DNA from: JAJRWS01 sp039831705
GTDB lineage: Bacteria; Planctomycetota; Planctomycetia; Pirellulales; Lacipirellulaceae
DNA: 64,000 nucleotides
Assembly: GCA_039831705.1 (NCBI GenBank)
Contig: JBDOMT010000064.1
Location: 1-64,000, forward strand
Direction of reading: 5' to 3'
The notes beneath the pieces are model-generated. The model saw nothing but the letters and a program-made list of their open reading frames with translations, made no database searches and was not told the origin of the DNA. A program made the position numbers and the translations under genes. Shown here one piece after another: positions 53,095-63,416 of this stretch (position 1 is the stretch's first letter; each line of letters begins with the position of its first letter).

Positions 53095-54975
53095 TCATTT
53101 AGCTTGTCGGGCTGTTCGTCGACGGTCTGCTTCACGCAGTTGAATCTTGCGCATTCGAATGAAATGGGGAGTTATTTCCACCAACTCGTCATCTTCGATG
53201 TACTCCAGACAACTTTCCAAAGACATATCGCGCACGGGACGTACCTGGCTACTGTCATCTTTGCCCGCAGCTCGAACATTGGTGAGTTTTTTACCACGTA
53301 CCACGTTAACGACCAGATCCCCCGAACGGCAATGTTCCCCGACAATCTGCCCTTCGTAGACCGAATCTCCAGGGCGAATGAAAAATATGCCGCGGTCGAA
53401 TAGAGCATCCAGCGAATAGGCAGTTGCCTGACCCGTTTCATTGGCAATCAAGACGCCCGCGTTACGTCGGGGTATTTCACCGCGACTCGGTTCATAACGT
53501 AAAAAGTTATGATGGATGATAGCGCGGCCTTGCGTGGCATTGAGCATCCGACTTCGCAATCCCATCAGCGAGCGTGCTGGCAAAGTGAATTCCATATGAA
53601 CATAACCACTGCTGGTGGACCGACGACCAACTTTCACCACCGTGGCGCGACGATCACCTAGCAGGGACATGACCGTTCCCTCGCACTCATCAGGGCATTC
53701 TACGGACAACTGCTCAATAGGTTCTTGTTGTTTGCCATCAACTTGTCGATAAATCACTTGCGGCTTGCCAACACACAGTTCGAAACCTTCACGCCGCATA
53801 TTCTCAATCAGTATGCCTAAATGCATCAAGCCACGGCCAGAAACACGAAATTGTTCTTGAGTATTTCCGGTCGATACGCGCAGTGCAACATTGCTGCGAA
53901 GCTCCCGTTCTAAGCGTTCATTTAGTTGACGGCTGGTGAGAAATTTTCCATCGCGGCCCACAAAAGGACCATCATTGACACGAAACATCATGTGCAAGGT
54001 TGGCAGATCCACCGACACGAAAGGTAGTGCAACCGGGTTATCGATGGCGGCGATCGTATCTCCGATGTCAATCGGATCCAGGCCCACCACCGCACACAGA
54101 TCGCCGGCAGACATTTCATCGACTTCCACTCGGTCAAGTCCTTCGAATGACAACAGTTGACGGATCTGTTGCTGCGTAATGACTCCATCTCTATTGATGA
54201 CCGCCACTCGTTGGCGTTTGCTCAATCGACCTGTGGCGATACGGCCAATGGCGATTCTGCCGACATAGTCGGAATAATCCAGTGTGGTCACTTGCATTTG
54301 CAGCGGCGCATCCAAATCGCTTTCGGGAGGTGCTGGAATATGTTTCACGATGGCGTTCAGCAGGGGCACTAATGACCCTGATTCACTCTGATCAACACTC
54401 TCTTCCCAATGATCGCTGGCCCAACCTTGTTTTGCTGATGCAAACAACACCGGAAACTCCAATGCCTCATCGGGAGCATCCAGGTCTACGAGTAAATCGA
54501 AAACTTCATCGACCACGGCTGAGGGACGTGAATCGGGGCGATCGACCTTATTGACAACCAGGATAGGTCGTAGTCCATGCTCTAACGCTTTTTGCAACAC
54601 AAAACGTGTTTGTGGCATCGGCCCTTCGTAAGCATCAACCAATAACAGAATTCCGCTTGCCATTCCCAACACGCGTTCCACTTCGCCTCCAAAATCGGCA
54701 TGTCCTGGAGTGTCAATGAGATTAATACGGTAGGTGATATCGTCAGTGGATAAATATTGCACTGCGCAATTTTTACTGGTGATGGTAATCCCACGTTCGC
54801 GCTCCAGATCCTGGGAATCCAGAATCAGCCCATGTTGCCCGCCGGCCAATTTGCTGAGGTGTTCGTCTCGATACATCCCTGATTGGGCAATCAGTTGGTC
54901 GACTAAAGTGGTTTTGCCATGATCGACATGGGCAATGATCGCAACATTACGTAGCTGGGCTGTGGCTGTTTGCAT
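53095..54975 (-). CDS. typA: GTP-binding translational regulator TypA/BipA
   Basis: 626-aa ribosome-associated GTPase involved in ribosome assembly and stress growth. G-domain: AHVDHGKTTLVDQL near residue 15, ERGITITSKN, DTPGHADFGGEVERVL, NKVDRPDSRP, and SAKQG. Later domains: EF-Tu-like domain 2 (LDYSDYVGRIAIGRIATG), RVNDGPFVGRDGKFLTSRQL, and the C-terminal TypA domain (SGYVHMEFTLPARSLMGLRSRML, HHNFLRYEPSRGEI, VYEGQIVGEHCR). ATG start. A perfect 9-bp hairpin lies 17 bases upstream. Confidence 0.97.
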   Translation of the reverse strand: MQTATAQLRNVAIIAHVDHGKTTLVDQLIAQSGMYRDEHLSKLAGGQHGLILDSQDLERERGITITSKNCAVQYLSTDDITYRINLIDTPGHADFGGEVERVLGMASGILLLVDAYEGPMPQTRFVLQKALEHGLRPILVVNKVDRPDSRPSAVVDEVFDLLVDLDAPDEALEFPVLFASAKQGWASDHWEESVDQSESGSLVPLLNAIVKHIPAPPESDLDAPLQMQVTTLDYSDYVGRIAIGRIATGRLSKRQRVAVINRDGVITQQQIRQLLSFEGLDRVEVDEMSAGDLCAVVGLDPIDIGDTIAAIDNPVALPFVSVDLPTLHMMFRVNDGPFVGRDGKFLTSRQLNERLERELRSNVALRVSTGNTQEQFRVSGRGLMHLGILIENMRREGFELCVGKPQVIYRQVDGKQQEPIEQLSVECPDECEGTVMSLLGDRRATVVKVGRRSTSSGYVHMEFTLPARSLMGLRSRMLNATQGRAIIHHNFLRYEPSRGEIPRRNAGVLIANETGQATAYSLDALFDRGIFFIRPGDSVYEGQIVGEHCRSGDLVVNVVRGKKLTNVRAAGKDDSSQVRPVRDMSLESCLEYIEDDELVEITPHFIRMRKIQLREADRRRTARQAK

Positions 54976-54991
54976 GGGAATCGCTAGAACT

Positions 54992-55017
54992 GCCCAATCG
55001 AATACGATTGGGCTTTT
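54992..55017. terminator. Perfect hairpin in the typA leader region
   Basis: GCCCAATCG (54992-55000), loop AATA, CGATTGGGC (55005-55013), then four T. On the + strand it has a terminator form but no + gene precedes it; on the - strand it is a stable leader hairpin for typA. The rest of the 397-base divergent gap (to about 55372) shows nothing else. Confidence 0.5.
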
Positions 55018-55372
55018 GGTGGAAATGGGATTGAGGAATGGAATTCGGAAAGGGTAGGGGAAGGGGGCACTGGATGCGGGTGATGGAGGCTACGATTGTC
55101 GACTCACCGGACTCTGCAGCCCCTGGCCATAAATCGGCAGTAAGCGGCATCGGCACCATTGGGGGTTGGAGGGAGCCCCAGATTGTATAAAACTTCTCTG
55201 CATCCTCACTAGGGGAAAAAGTTTGCTTAAGCTCTGATTGTGCTGGAAATACGGGCCAGATTAGAGGCCATCCACTGGCTCTCTCTCTTTTTCCAAGAGG
55301 CCACTCACCATGAGGCAGAAATAGTGCCGATGGCTAAGGCAGCGGATATCAGCTAGCTTGTTGACCTCCGAG

Positions 55373-57334
55373 ATGCTGCCTATACTCAACTTAGCGCAGA
55401 TAAAGATCGGTAATTGTTTTACAACTCTGAGAATCGTGGTATTAGAACCTAAGGTGTCGAATTCCCACTCATTGCCTGAGAGTGTTGTCCCGTCTGAGTC
55501 CAAGGACGTTGCCCCAATTGGACGTCCCAGGATTCTCTATCTCGGCGGTACTCACGATTCAAGTGTGAATTTGCAGAAACGGTTTGGCGACGAGGTCGTC
55601 GTGGTTGAGGTGGGATCGCCGATCAAAGCACTCGCCCGACTAGCACACGAACGGTACGACGCACTCTACGTGGATGCGGATTACTTCTCGCAAGCAGCGG
55701 ATGTGGGCCGTCTGCTCCAGAATGAGCGCTTGCTACAAGAAATGCCTGACGGGGTCGTATTGCTGGATGATCAAAATACGATACTTTGGGGTAATGGGAG
55801 ATTAAAAGAGTGGAGCCGTTCGGATCAGGTTGTCGGTCAGAATTTCTATCAAGTCCTAGGTAGCCCGGAAATCCTGGGCCCCGATTTTTGTCCGTTCCAT
55901 ACGGCCCTATTCACTCATCAGCGCAGTACCTCCATCCTGCGATGTGCCGATAATCGTTACTATCGTCTGCACGCTGCCCCTTTGTATTCAGAAGACACCG
56001 ACAATCTAGAATCTAGCTCAGAAGACTCCAACGCTGAGAAATCTGGCCCAGAAGCCACGGTGAATACGGCGGAAGGTGTATTAGACGAGGCCATAGCAAC
56101 GAATCCCTCCGTTCACCTTATTGTGACCATCCACGACATCAGCGAAGAGGTAATGCAACAACAGAAACTGGCTGCCATCCATCAGGCCAGTACGGAACTT
56201 GCCGATCTGACAACCGAAGAAGTTGCCAATCTGACCGCTTCGGAGCGGATAGAATTACTCAAGGACAATATTTTGCATTGTACGCAAGATATTCTACAAC
56301 TCTACGTTGTGGAAATTCGCATGCTTGATCAGATCACCGGAGTCCTTGAGACACTCTTGTCGATCGGCATGGAACCCGATGCCGAACAACGCAGGTTATT
56401 GTCCGGTTCGGAAGGATATGGCGTTACCGGATTTGTCGCAGCTACGGGCAAAAGCTATCTCTGTGAAAACACGGCCGAAGATCCTCTTTATCTGGAGGGA
56501 GCGAAGGGAGCTCGTAGTTCGCTCACGGTTCCATTACTGCTACACGAACAGGTGATTGGCACTCTCAATGTAGAGAGCCCCGAACCGAATGCTTTCACGG
56601 AAAGTGATTTGCAGTTTCTGGAGCTGTTTGCACACAATGTGGCCACAGCCCTACATACCTTGGAGCTGCTGGCTGCGGAAAAAGCCAGTACTGCAGCGGC
56701 CAGTGTCGAGGCCATTCACAGTGCGGTGGCGAGGCCAGTCGATGAAGTGTTGAACGACGCGGTCAATGTGATGGAAAAATACATTGGTCACGAACCCGAA
56801 GTGGTGGAACGATTGCAAAGAATCTTAAAAAATACTCGGGACATTAAACGAGTCATCCAGAAAGTAGGGCAAAAGATGGCTCCTTCGCAAGCCCTGCTCA
56901 GTTGCGAGATGGAATCCCGTCCCATCGTGGCAGGCAAACGGATCCTGGTAATTGATATGGACCCCTCCGTCCGTGGTGCCGCTCACGAACTGCTCGAGAG
57001 GTACCATTGTGTCGTCGAGACAGCCCATGATGGCAATGAAGCGACCTACATGGTTCGCAATTTGGGAGCGGATGAAAATTATGACGTGATCATTGCAGAT
57101 ACCCGACTGCCAGACATGAATGGATATGAGCTGTTTCTCAAACTTCGTGAGGTGCAGGAACACGTTCCCTTGGTATTGATGTCTGGATTTGGCTATGACC
57201 CGGGGCATATACTTCTCAAAGCCCGGCAAGCAGGTGTCAACACGGTACTCTATAAGCCATTTCGGCTTGACCAATTAGTGACGACCATCGAAGAAATGGT
57301 GATGGGAAAAGAAGACGCGAATACTGAAACTTGA
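55373..57334 (+). CDS. PAS-GAF sensor protein with C-terminal receiver domain
   Basis: About 653 aa. N-terminal segment (RPRILYLGGTHDSSVNLQKRFGDEVVVVEVGSPIKALARL) resembles a degenerate receiver domain. PAS-type text follows (LLQEMPDGVVLLDDQNTILWGNGRLKEW), then GAF (residues about 300-420: GYGVTGFVAATGKSYLCENT, GARSSLTVPLLLHEQVIGTLNV). A helical region near 470-520 looks like a phosphotransfer helix without the H-box. The C-terminal receiver has ILVIDMD, the phospho-acceptor IIADTRLPD and YKPF. No kinase ATPase domain. Start uncertain: ATG 55373, TTG 55358 or GTG 55454. Confidence 0.8.
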   Translation: MLPILNLAQIKIGNCFTTLRIVVLEPKVSNSHSLPESVVPSESKDVAPIGRPRILYLGGTHDSSVNLQKRFGDEVVVVEVGSPIKALARLAHERYDALYVDADYFSQAADVGRLLQNERLLQEMPDGVVLLDDQNTILWGNGRLKEWSRSDQVVGQNFYQVLGSPEILGPDFCPFHTALFTHQRSTSILRCADNRYYRLHAAPLYSEDTDNLESSSEDSNAEKSGPEATVNTAEGVLDEAIATNPSVHLIVTIHDISEEVMQQQKLAAIHQASTELADLTTEEVANLTASERIELLKDNILHCTQDILQLYVVEIRMLDQITGVLETLLSIGMEPDAEQRRLLSGSEGYGVTGFVAATGKSYLCENTAEDPLYLEGAKGARSSLTVPLLLHEQVIGTLNVESPEPNAFTESDLQFLELFAHNVATALHTLELLAAEKASTAAASVEAIHSAVARPVDEVLNDAVNVMEKYIGHEPEVVERLQRILKNTRDIKRVIQKVGQKMAPSQALLSCEMESRPIVAGKRILVIDMDPSVRGAAHELLERYHCVVETAHDGNEATYMVRNLGADENYDVIIADTRLPDMNGYELFLKLREVQEHVPLVLMSGFGYDPGHILLKARQAGVNTVLYKPFRLDQLVTTIEEMVMGKEDANTET

Positions 57335-57338
57335 CTCC

Positions 57339-58616
57339 ATGATCCTTTCTTGCATTCTTTCGTTGGCATGCTTTGGGCATGGTTTTTTTTGGGTGGGCTG
57401 GGTCAATCGTATCCATACCTGGGCAGGACCACGGTGGATCATTGATTTTATAACCCTCCTGTGTGTGATGGGGTTTGTTGGGATTCCCCTCTTGCTGGCC
57501 TATTCGTGGTTTCTGTCGGGCCTGGCTTACCAGCCGATAAATCTAACGGTGTCGGGGATTGCGAGTAGTTCAAGCTGGCAACTGAGTATCTGGCTATCGA
57601 TCTACCTCAATCTATGTGCGTTGGGTGGGGGAGGGATGATTCTTTGGCGTATGTTTGGCCTACACCAGGCCGATCAGCCGAATACGCTACGAGATCTCGA
57701 CAAAAAGATGCTCAACTTGGCAACGCGTAGTTCCAGGCCTTTGCCCGTGGGCCTCACTACCCAATGGATGTGCATGGTGCCGATGAATCAAGTATTGAAC
57801 CTATCGATAGAAAAGAAGCGTATCGCCATACCGCAACTCTCAAAAGATCACGAAGGCCTTACCATTGCTCACATCAGCGACTTGCACATGACTGGGCGAA
57901 TTGATCGTGATTATTTTCGACTCGTGGCCGAGGAAGTCAATGCACTGAAGCCCGATATTATAGTACTGACCGGAGACATCATTGAAAACGAGGCTTGCTG
58001 GTCATGGCTGGCCGATTCGTTGGGACGCATGCAAGCTCGTTTTGGCAAGTACTTTATCCTCGGCAACCACGACCTGTTCGTAGATTCCATGCAGACCCGC
58101 GGTAAGCTCACAGAATTAGGCTGGGTCGATATCGGCAGCCGGTCACAATTAGTTGTGTTGCATGGAACGCCGGTTTTGATGGCAGGCAACGAACTTCCTT
58201 GGTTCTCACCCGCAGCCGAATTGTCCATTGATGAGCCAGCGGGCTCGGCAGAATCGGAGAAGGCCAACGGCACTCCAGGCCAACTGCAAGATGCGGACCA
58301 GTCAGAAGATGCTAACCTGTCAGAAAGGGGCCCACTTCGAATTCTCCTCGCCCATTCTCCCGATCAATTTCCCTGGAGTTGCAAGCGAAATATTGATTTG
58401 ATTTTAGCCGGCCATACCCACGGAGGCCAGATTTGCTTGCCCCTGCTGGGGCCGGTAGCTTGTCCTAGTATTTATGGAACTCGCTATGCCCAAGGGGTCT
58501 TCAAACAAGGGAACACCGTGATGCATGTCACCCGAGGCATCTCGGGTGAAACACCCTTCCGTTGGAATTGTCCCCCTGAGCTGGCTTTGCTGGAGTTGGT
58601 GAGAAATCCGGGTTAA
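57339..58616 (+). CDS. Membrane-anchored calcineurin-like phosphoesterase (YkuE-like)
   Basis: 425 aa. Residues about 1-130 carry several membrane segments; the remainder is a metallophosphoesterase with all five motifs: HISDLHMTG, VLTGDII, LGNHDLF, LLAHSPD and LAGHTHGGQ. A variable acidic insert (DEPAGSAESEKANGTPGQL) interrupts the domain. Substrate unknown; such proteins act on lipids or nucleotides at the membrane. It starts four bases after the GAF-receiver stop and its stop overlaps that of the convergent methyltransferase by four bases. Confidence 0.87.
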   Translation: MILSCILSLACFGHGFFWVGWVNRIHTWAGPRWIIDFITLLCVMGFVGIPLLLAYSWFLSGLAYQPINLTVSGIASSSSWQLSIWLSIYLNLCALGGGGMILWRMFGLHQADQPNTLRDLDKKMLNLATRSSRPLPVGLTTQWMCMVPMNQVLNLSIEKKRIAIPQLSKDHEGLTIAHISDLHMTGRIDRDYFRLVAEEVNALKPDIIVLTGDIIENEACWSWLADSLGRMQARFGKYFILGNHDLFVDSMQTRGKLTELGWVDIGSRSQLVVLHGTPVLMAGNELPWFSPAAELSIDEPAGSAESEKANGTPGQLQDADQSEDANLSERGPLRILLAHSPDQFPWSCKRNIDLILAGHTHGGQICLPLLGPVACPSIYGTRYAQGVFKQGNTVMHVTRGISGETPFRWNCPPELALLELVRNPG

Positions 58617-59350
58617 ATCTTCTCAATCTCCACACAAATTCCACCAGCCCGAATTGCTTTATGCATTCGGGTGAACCACAGCTCTTGTTTCCATTGCAGC
58701 CCATATTGTTCACAAAGTCGCATCAACTCTTTTCGGTTGTAGGTGCGACAGCACCAAAGACGGCTAGTGCACGCACCTGAGAAGCTGTCTTCGGTGGTCA
58801 ACAGAAACAGTCGGCCTCCCGGTTGCAGGACTCGAGCAATCTGCTGCAATCCGGGCCCTGGGTCAGGCAGATGCTCTAGCACGTAGCCACAGGTGACACA
58901 GTCGAACGAGCCGTCGGCAAAAGGCAAATGGGCCAGGTCTGCAGTCACAAAGTTGGGAACAGGACTTTTCAATCGGTTTCTCGCCCGATTCAGCATGCGG
59001 TGCGAAAGGTCGACACAGGTTAATCTGGTATCGACATCGGAGTACTTCAACAAGTGACCGGCGATTTGACCGGTGCCACTGCCGATATCCAGAATGGAAC
59101 GAACTCCGCGCAAGTCGAACTTGCGAGATCGAAAAATGCGTTCTCCCAACGGACTATGTAACGAGAGCATGCTGCTCATCGATAGCAGGGCTCCTTTGGG
59201 CCCCCCATAGACACGTTGCACTTTACTGCGATATTCATCGCTACTGACCTGGCGAATGAGATCATTTTCAATCAACTTATGCAATACTTTTTGCGTTCGA
59301 CGTCGTGTTTTTTTACGCCGCCTTTTGGGAGCTTTTGGAACCGTATGCAT
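58613..59350 (-). CDS. SAM-dependent methyltransferase (class I)
   Basis: 245 aa. Very basic N-terminus (PKAPKRRRKKTRRRTQKVLHKL), then the Rossmann core: motif I SILDIGSGTGQIAG, the acidic strand end TCVDLSHRML, ADLAHLPFADGSFDCVTCGYVLEHLPDP, and QQIARVLQPGGRLFLLT. The UbiE/type-11 arrangement points to a small molecule or lipid substrate, but the basic start could contact nucleic acid or membrane. Convergent with the phosphoesterase. Confidence 0.85.
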   Translation of the reverse strand: MHTVPKAPKRRRKKTRRRTQKVLHKLIENDLIRQVSSDEYRSKVQRVYGGPKGALLSMSSMLSLHSPLGERIFRSRKFDLRGVRSILDIGSGTGQIAGHLLKYSDVDTRLTCVDLSHRMLNRARNRLKSPVPNFVTADLAHLPFADGSFDCVTCGYVLEHLPDPGPGLQQIARVLQPGGRLFLLTTEDSFSGACTSRLWCCRTYNRKELMRLCEQYGLQWKQELWFTRMHKAIRAGGICVEIEKI

Positions 59351-59381
59351 GGGGCTAAGCTTACCTATACAGTTTGTATTT

Positions 59382-59437
59382 TGTCAAACTTATCTTTTTG
59401 GGTTGACGCACGAATAAACTTTCGCCCTGACAGTACT
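59382..59437. repeat. Partial copy of the palindromic upstream element
   Basis: TGTCAAACTTATCTTTTTGG... through GTTGACGCACGAATAAACT and CAGTAC aligns with 48306-48361 at roughly 80% identity by eye. Here only one arm is present. It lies 32 bases upstream of the methyltransferase start, in the same orientation as the copy before sppA. Confidence 0.7.
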
Positions 59438-59831
59438 CATTCATGTCCGTAATCCACCAGCTTTGTTGGTGAGTACGCATCAGGATCTGCCGTTTCGTAG
59501 TGAATGGGATAATATAGCTCAAAGGGGTAGCCATTTGTTTACGACCGGTGATGCTTCGCGGAATACTTGGGGAGTTTGGGGGAGTACCCCCCAATGCATC
59601 CCTGGATGGAGAGCAACTTAGTCGATTTTCACAACCTTTGCTTAGCTAGTTGGCAGAATCATTCAGTTCGAGGTGAGAAGAGAATAGGTATTCATTTGGC
59701 AGCATCCCCCCAAACTCGAGATTCGGTTTGGCCCCTTTTTTAGGGGGCTTCCTAAAGTCACCTGCTTTGCGGGTGGTCGCTAGCTGCTTCGTCTATGAGA
59801 ACGCGGCCCAAGTGAATTTTTCAACGGGCTG
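59438..59831. other. Intergenic region downstream of the BatA-like gene
   Basis: No gene could be supported. One short hairpin is seen near 59733-59750 (GCCCC, TTTTTTA, GGGGGC), which may serve as a transcription end for the - strand operon. Confidence 0.4.
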
Positions 59832-62021
59832 TTAAACATAAACTCGCCGATGGTAGACATGCCATTCTATCATAAGGACCACCAATGCGGCTAGCAGTAA
59901 CCCCTTCCAAAGATCCTGTCGAATGGGAACCGAGTGAACCTGGGCTGCAATATCTACGTAACCGATAGATATGGAATGAACCACAGGGTAACCAGCCACC
60001 TTATCTGTGCTTACTCGTAGTCTGATATCACTTTCACTGGGATCCAACAAATTCACCGCAAATCGGTGCAACCGCTGTTTCCCAGCACGAACTTCATAAA
60101 TTCCTAGTTCATAGGTTTCGTGAAAGACATATTTCCCATACTGAGGAGGTGGCAAAGTTCGTTGTGTTGCATTGGGAAGTATGACATTTAAATTTTCCAA
60201 CTTGCGCTGAAAATCTTTTTTTTGTTGTGTCGGAGCCAAATCGGAGTTTTTCTCCCAACTTAAATCCCCATTAGAATGATCGTTGAGCATGCTCCTGAGC
60301 ATGGCTGGCGGCAAGCCAATGGATGCCCCAGGTTGATGCACCGTGGAATCTTGCCCGATGTCGCCCGAAGCCAGATACTGCACGACATTCAAAAAGAAAT
60401 TTGGAAAACTATATCGGCGTGGCCAATTCGTATTCACGTTGCGACTTCCTTTCTCATCATGGCCTACAATCTCAAACCCAAGAACGACATCCTCAAATTG
60501 ATTTCGCGGGGCAATCGCGAGAATTGGCCCTTGCGTGGAGTCGACGAGGACCTTGCCTCCGAGTGGCGGATGAATCATATGAGAGTCGGCAATTTGCACG
60601 TTCCCCAATTCAATCAGGTTCAGCAAAGGGTGAGCCCGCTGCCAGTCCACGATATGAGGTGCAAAAGAGAGTTTATCTGACGATTTTTCCTGCCAGGATT
60701 GCAATGGTGGAATACGACCAATGGTGAGTGTGTTGCAGGAGGGCATTTGGGAGGGAACACACTGATCGAAAATCATCAAATCGTAGCGGTTTGATTTGGC
60801 CAGTCGTTGATATTCGGAGCGCTGTAAAAATTCTACAAGCTGCTTGTCGACCTTGGCCAGGCGGCTCACACGCTCCGTTGCCAAGGCCAGTTCCAGTGGC
60901 GGATTCCCAGGTGTGACGAGTAACACTTGCCCTTTCTGAATTGGATTCATTGCAGCGTAAGCTACGTTGTCCAACGCCAGCCGGTCGATAAATAACGGTG
61001 GAGTCTCAAGCCGGGCACGCAATATTCCTTCAGCAACCTGTCCCAACGTAAAGGTAAGGCCTGCTCGACCGTTGGCTGCAATTTTCAATTCAGCCGCATC
61101 CACTAACTTTCCATTCAGGTTGAGGTCGATGGTGGTCCGTTGTTCTTGATTTGAAAAATTGGCCACCTGCACGAACACCTGACGCTGACCGACATGGGTT
61201 TCACTGGGACGGGTACTCAGGCCTACGATTGCCAGGTTGGATGCCTCAGGAGACCCAATGGGTAAAAACTGGGGACGCAAATTTCCCAAGGAAAATCCAT
61301 CGACCTGGTTGAATCGTCCATCACTGAGAATCAACAATTCCACCGGAGACTGGTCCGTCACGTCGTACTCTTGACCATCTTCTTCGGAAGTAATTCGTGC
61401 AGGATTTGCAAAGCCGCTTGCCAACTCGAGTGCCGCGCGCAGGTGAGTCCGGCCGGCGGAGGGCCTGATCTGTTGCAAAGCCCTGCGCAACTTTTTTCGG
61501 TTGTTGGTAAATGGCTGCACCACTTGGGTATGCTCGGCAAAGGTAATGATCATCGCAGACATATCGGAAGTCATGTGGTCGATCCTACGAGCCACATGTT
61601 CTTTGGCCAGGTCAAGCCGTGACCATGTCGACCCGGCTGCTGGCAACGATGAACCGTCGCGTTCTGCGCTGTTGTCACGCCCTTGAGTGACGTCGGTGGC
61701 CGACATGCTTGCCGAATTATCAATCAGAAAAATAAATCGATCCCCCATCAAGGCATTTTCCTGCCAGCCAGGTCGCAGCAATGCCAGTAGAGCCAAGCCA
61801 ACCACCAGTAGTTGTAGTAGTAATAGCAGATTTTGACGCAATTTCTGCCAGAAACTGTTGACATGCTGGTCTTCGATCAAACGATGCCAAAGATGGGTGC
61901 TGGGTACTTCCAGGGGTTGTCGTTTCAATTTGAGGAAATAGAGTCCGATCAGGGCGAGTGGAATCAATCCCATCACAGCCCACTGCCAGGGACTGAGCGT
62001 GTTGGTGAGCAGTGCGTCCAT
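59832..62021 (-). CDS. BatA-like VWA-domain membrane protein
   Basis: 729 aa. The N-terminus matches the BatA aerotolerance module (LIPLALIGLYFLKLKRQPLEVPSTHLWHRLIED) with two membrane segments, followed by a VWA domain with a MIDAS motif DNSASMS near residue 101 and TDQSPVELLILSDGRFNQVDG. The long C-terminal part is beta-rich and ends in a third membrane segment (LWKGLLLAALVVLMIEWHVYH). It probably works with the DUF58 and MoxR proteins encoded just upstream in transcription order; the DUF58 stop codon directly abuts its ATG. Confidence 0.85.
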   Translation of the reverse strand: MDALLTNTLSPWQWAVMGLIPLALIGLYFLKLKRQPLEVPSTHLWHRLIEDQHVNSFWQKLRQNLLLLLQLLVVGLALLALLRPGWQENALMGDRFIFLIDNSASMSATDVTQGRDNSAERDGSSLPAAGSTWSRLDLAKEHVARRIDHMTSDMSAMIITFAEHTQVVQPFTNNRKKLRRALQQIRPSAGRTHLRAALELASGFANPARITSEEDGQEYDVTDQSPVELLILSDGRFNQVDGFSLGNLRPQFLPIGSPEASNLAIVGLSTRPSETHVGQRQVFVQVANFSNQEQRTTIDLNLNGKLVDAAELKIAANGRAGLTFTLGQVAEGILRARLETPPLFIDRLALDNVAYAAMNPIQKGQVLLVTPGNPPLELALATERVSRLAKVDKQLVEFLQRSEYQRLAKSNRYDLMIFDQCVPSQMPSCNTLTIGRIPPLQSWQEKSSDKLSFAPHIVDWQRAHPLLNLIELGNVQIADSHMIHPPLGGKVLVDSTQGPILAIAPRNQFEDVVLGFEIVGHDEKGSRNVNTNWPRRYSFPNFFLNVVQYLASGDIGQDSTVHQPGASIGLPPAMLRSMLNDHSNGDLSWEKNSDLAPTQQKKDFQRKLENLNVILPNATQRTLPPPQYGKYVFHETYELGIYEVRAGKQRLHRFAVNLLDPSESDIRLRVSTDKVAGYPVVHSISIGYVDIAAQVHSVPIRQDLWKGLLLAALVVLMIEWHVYHRRVYV

Positions 62022-62909
62022 TTAGCGAACCAACCCTCTTCTCCGCAGGTGGTGGGAAACCAGTTGTTCCATGGGAATCTGATTATTGGCGAACATATAT
62101 TGAATGCCACGTCGGATGCAAAATTCTTGAGCGTCGCGAGTAAATACGTGCAACGCCTTCTGGTATCGAGTCAATAGCGGTCCGGTTACAGTAATTTCCG
62201 CAACGTCTTGATCTTCGCAGTCGATCAGCTTTAAGTCTCCCTTGATGTCAGGGGACAACTCTTCCTGAGAGAGTAGGTGGATGACATAACAATCCACCTG
62301 ATGGACTACAAACCAGCGTAGTGCGGACTCATAACCCTGTTTGTCCATGAGATCGCTAATCAGCACCACCAAGCCGCGTCCCCGGTTGCGAAGACAGAAA
62401 TTTTTAACCCCATCGTCCATCGAAATTGAATCTTCGAGACCTATTCCTTCTACCTGGCGAATCATACGTTGAACGCTCGAGCGGCCATGGAACACGGGAG
62501 ATCGCTGGCTGGCCGCCTGACCGAGTGTTTCAATTCGCACTCGATCCGTTCGTACCAGTCCGATAAACGCAAGTGCCGCTGCCAATTCTTTGGCGTATTG
62601 CAATTTCGATGGCACCCCAAACTCCATCGACCGACTGGCATCCAGTAGTAGATACAGGTGTAAATCTTCTTCTTCAAGAAACAATTTGATGATCAGTTTG
62701 TCGAGTCGTGCGTAAAGATTCCAATCGAGACGACGTAAATCATCCCCCGGGACGTAGTTGCGGAAGTCAGAAAATTCGACACTTTGCCCTTTACGTTTGC
62801 TGCGCCGATCCCCCTTCACTCGCCCCCGAAAAACCTTACGCGTCACAAGCTCCATTCGCTCCAATCGGGCGAGAAACTCAGGCGAAAGTAGGGGAGGTGT
62901 TAAGGGCAT
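62022..62909 (-). CDS. DUF58 domain protein (MoxR-associated)
   Basis: 295 aa. Typical DUF58 text: RVKGDRRSKRKGQSVEFSDFRNYVPGDDLRRLDWNLYARLDKLIIK, then the VWA-like strand HLYLLLDASRSMEFG and RGLVVLISDLMDKQGYESAL. The family is encoded with MoxR ATPases and VWA proteins and is thought to be a chaperone partner or client. Its leader carries the second copy of the 127-bp dispersed element. Confidence 0.9.
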   Translation of the reverse strand: MPLTPPLLSPEFLARLERMELVTRKVFRGRVKGDRRSKRKGQSVEFSDFRNYVPGDDLRRLDWNLYARLDKLIIKLFLEEEDLHLYLLLDASRSMEFGVPSKLQYAKELAAALAFIGLVRTDRVRIETLGQAASQRSPVFHGRSSVQRMIRQVEGIGLEDSISMDDGVKNFCLRNRGRGLVVLISDLMDKQGYESALRWFVVHQVDCYVIHLLSQEELSPDIKGDLKLIDCEDQDVAEITVTGPLLTRYQKALHVFTRDAQEFCIRRGIQYMFANNQIPMEQLVSHHLRRRGLVR

Positions 62910-62943
62910 GATGATTGTCGTGAGGATTGGGATTTCGGGCTTA

Positions 62944-63069
62944 GTTCGACTTCAGTATTTTTCCATGCTGGCAAATCGGACGGTGCGATTTAGGTTAATG
63001 CCATTTTGGCTACACTTCGCCCTAACAACTCTCTACCAGCGAATAATCACCACGAAGGACACGAAGAGC
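62944..63069 (-). repeat. 127-bp dispersed leader element, copy 2
   Basis: Reverse complement of this stretch matches 6998-7124 over its whole length (about 15 differences and one indel by eye). On the - strand it points toward the DUF58 start, 34 bases further on, so it has the same orientation relative to the downstream gene as copy 1. Confidence 0.88.
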
Positions 63070-63182
63070 AGGTGCAAATAGGGATTTTCACGAGTTGCTG
63101 AGTCGTCGAATGCTTCTTGTTTCTCCGTGTATAGCAAAGTAGTTACCATTCTCCTTCTTCGTGCTCTTCGTGTCCTTCGTGG
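63050..63182. repeat. Perfect 21-bp inverted repeat of CTTCGTG nonamers
   Basis: CCACGAAGGACACGAAGAGC... at 63050-63070 is the exact reverse complement of 63162-63182. One arm overlaps the dispersed leader element. A second inverted pair, GAGAGCGGAA (63347-63356) with 63402-63411, lies just downstream of the MoxR stop and may act as its terminator. The rest of the 507-base gap shows no gene. Confidence 0.85.
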
Positions 63183-63416
63183 TCTTATTGTTGCAATCGG
63201 AGGGTTATTATGACTCCTGGGTTTCTATTGGGGTGATTAAAATTCTCGCACTACCCTTATTTCCAGGGACTATCGGTGAAATGGTTTCTGAAAAGTGAAA
63301 AACCTGAACTAAGGGGCCTTGTTCGGGCTGAGCAATACCGAAAGTGGAGAGCGGAAGAAATATCGAGTCTTAACGCGGTCGTCAGGTTCCCGCTTTCGGC
63401 TTTCCGCTCTCGAAAC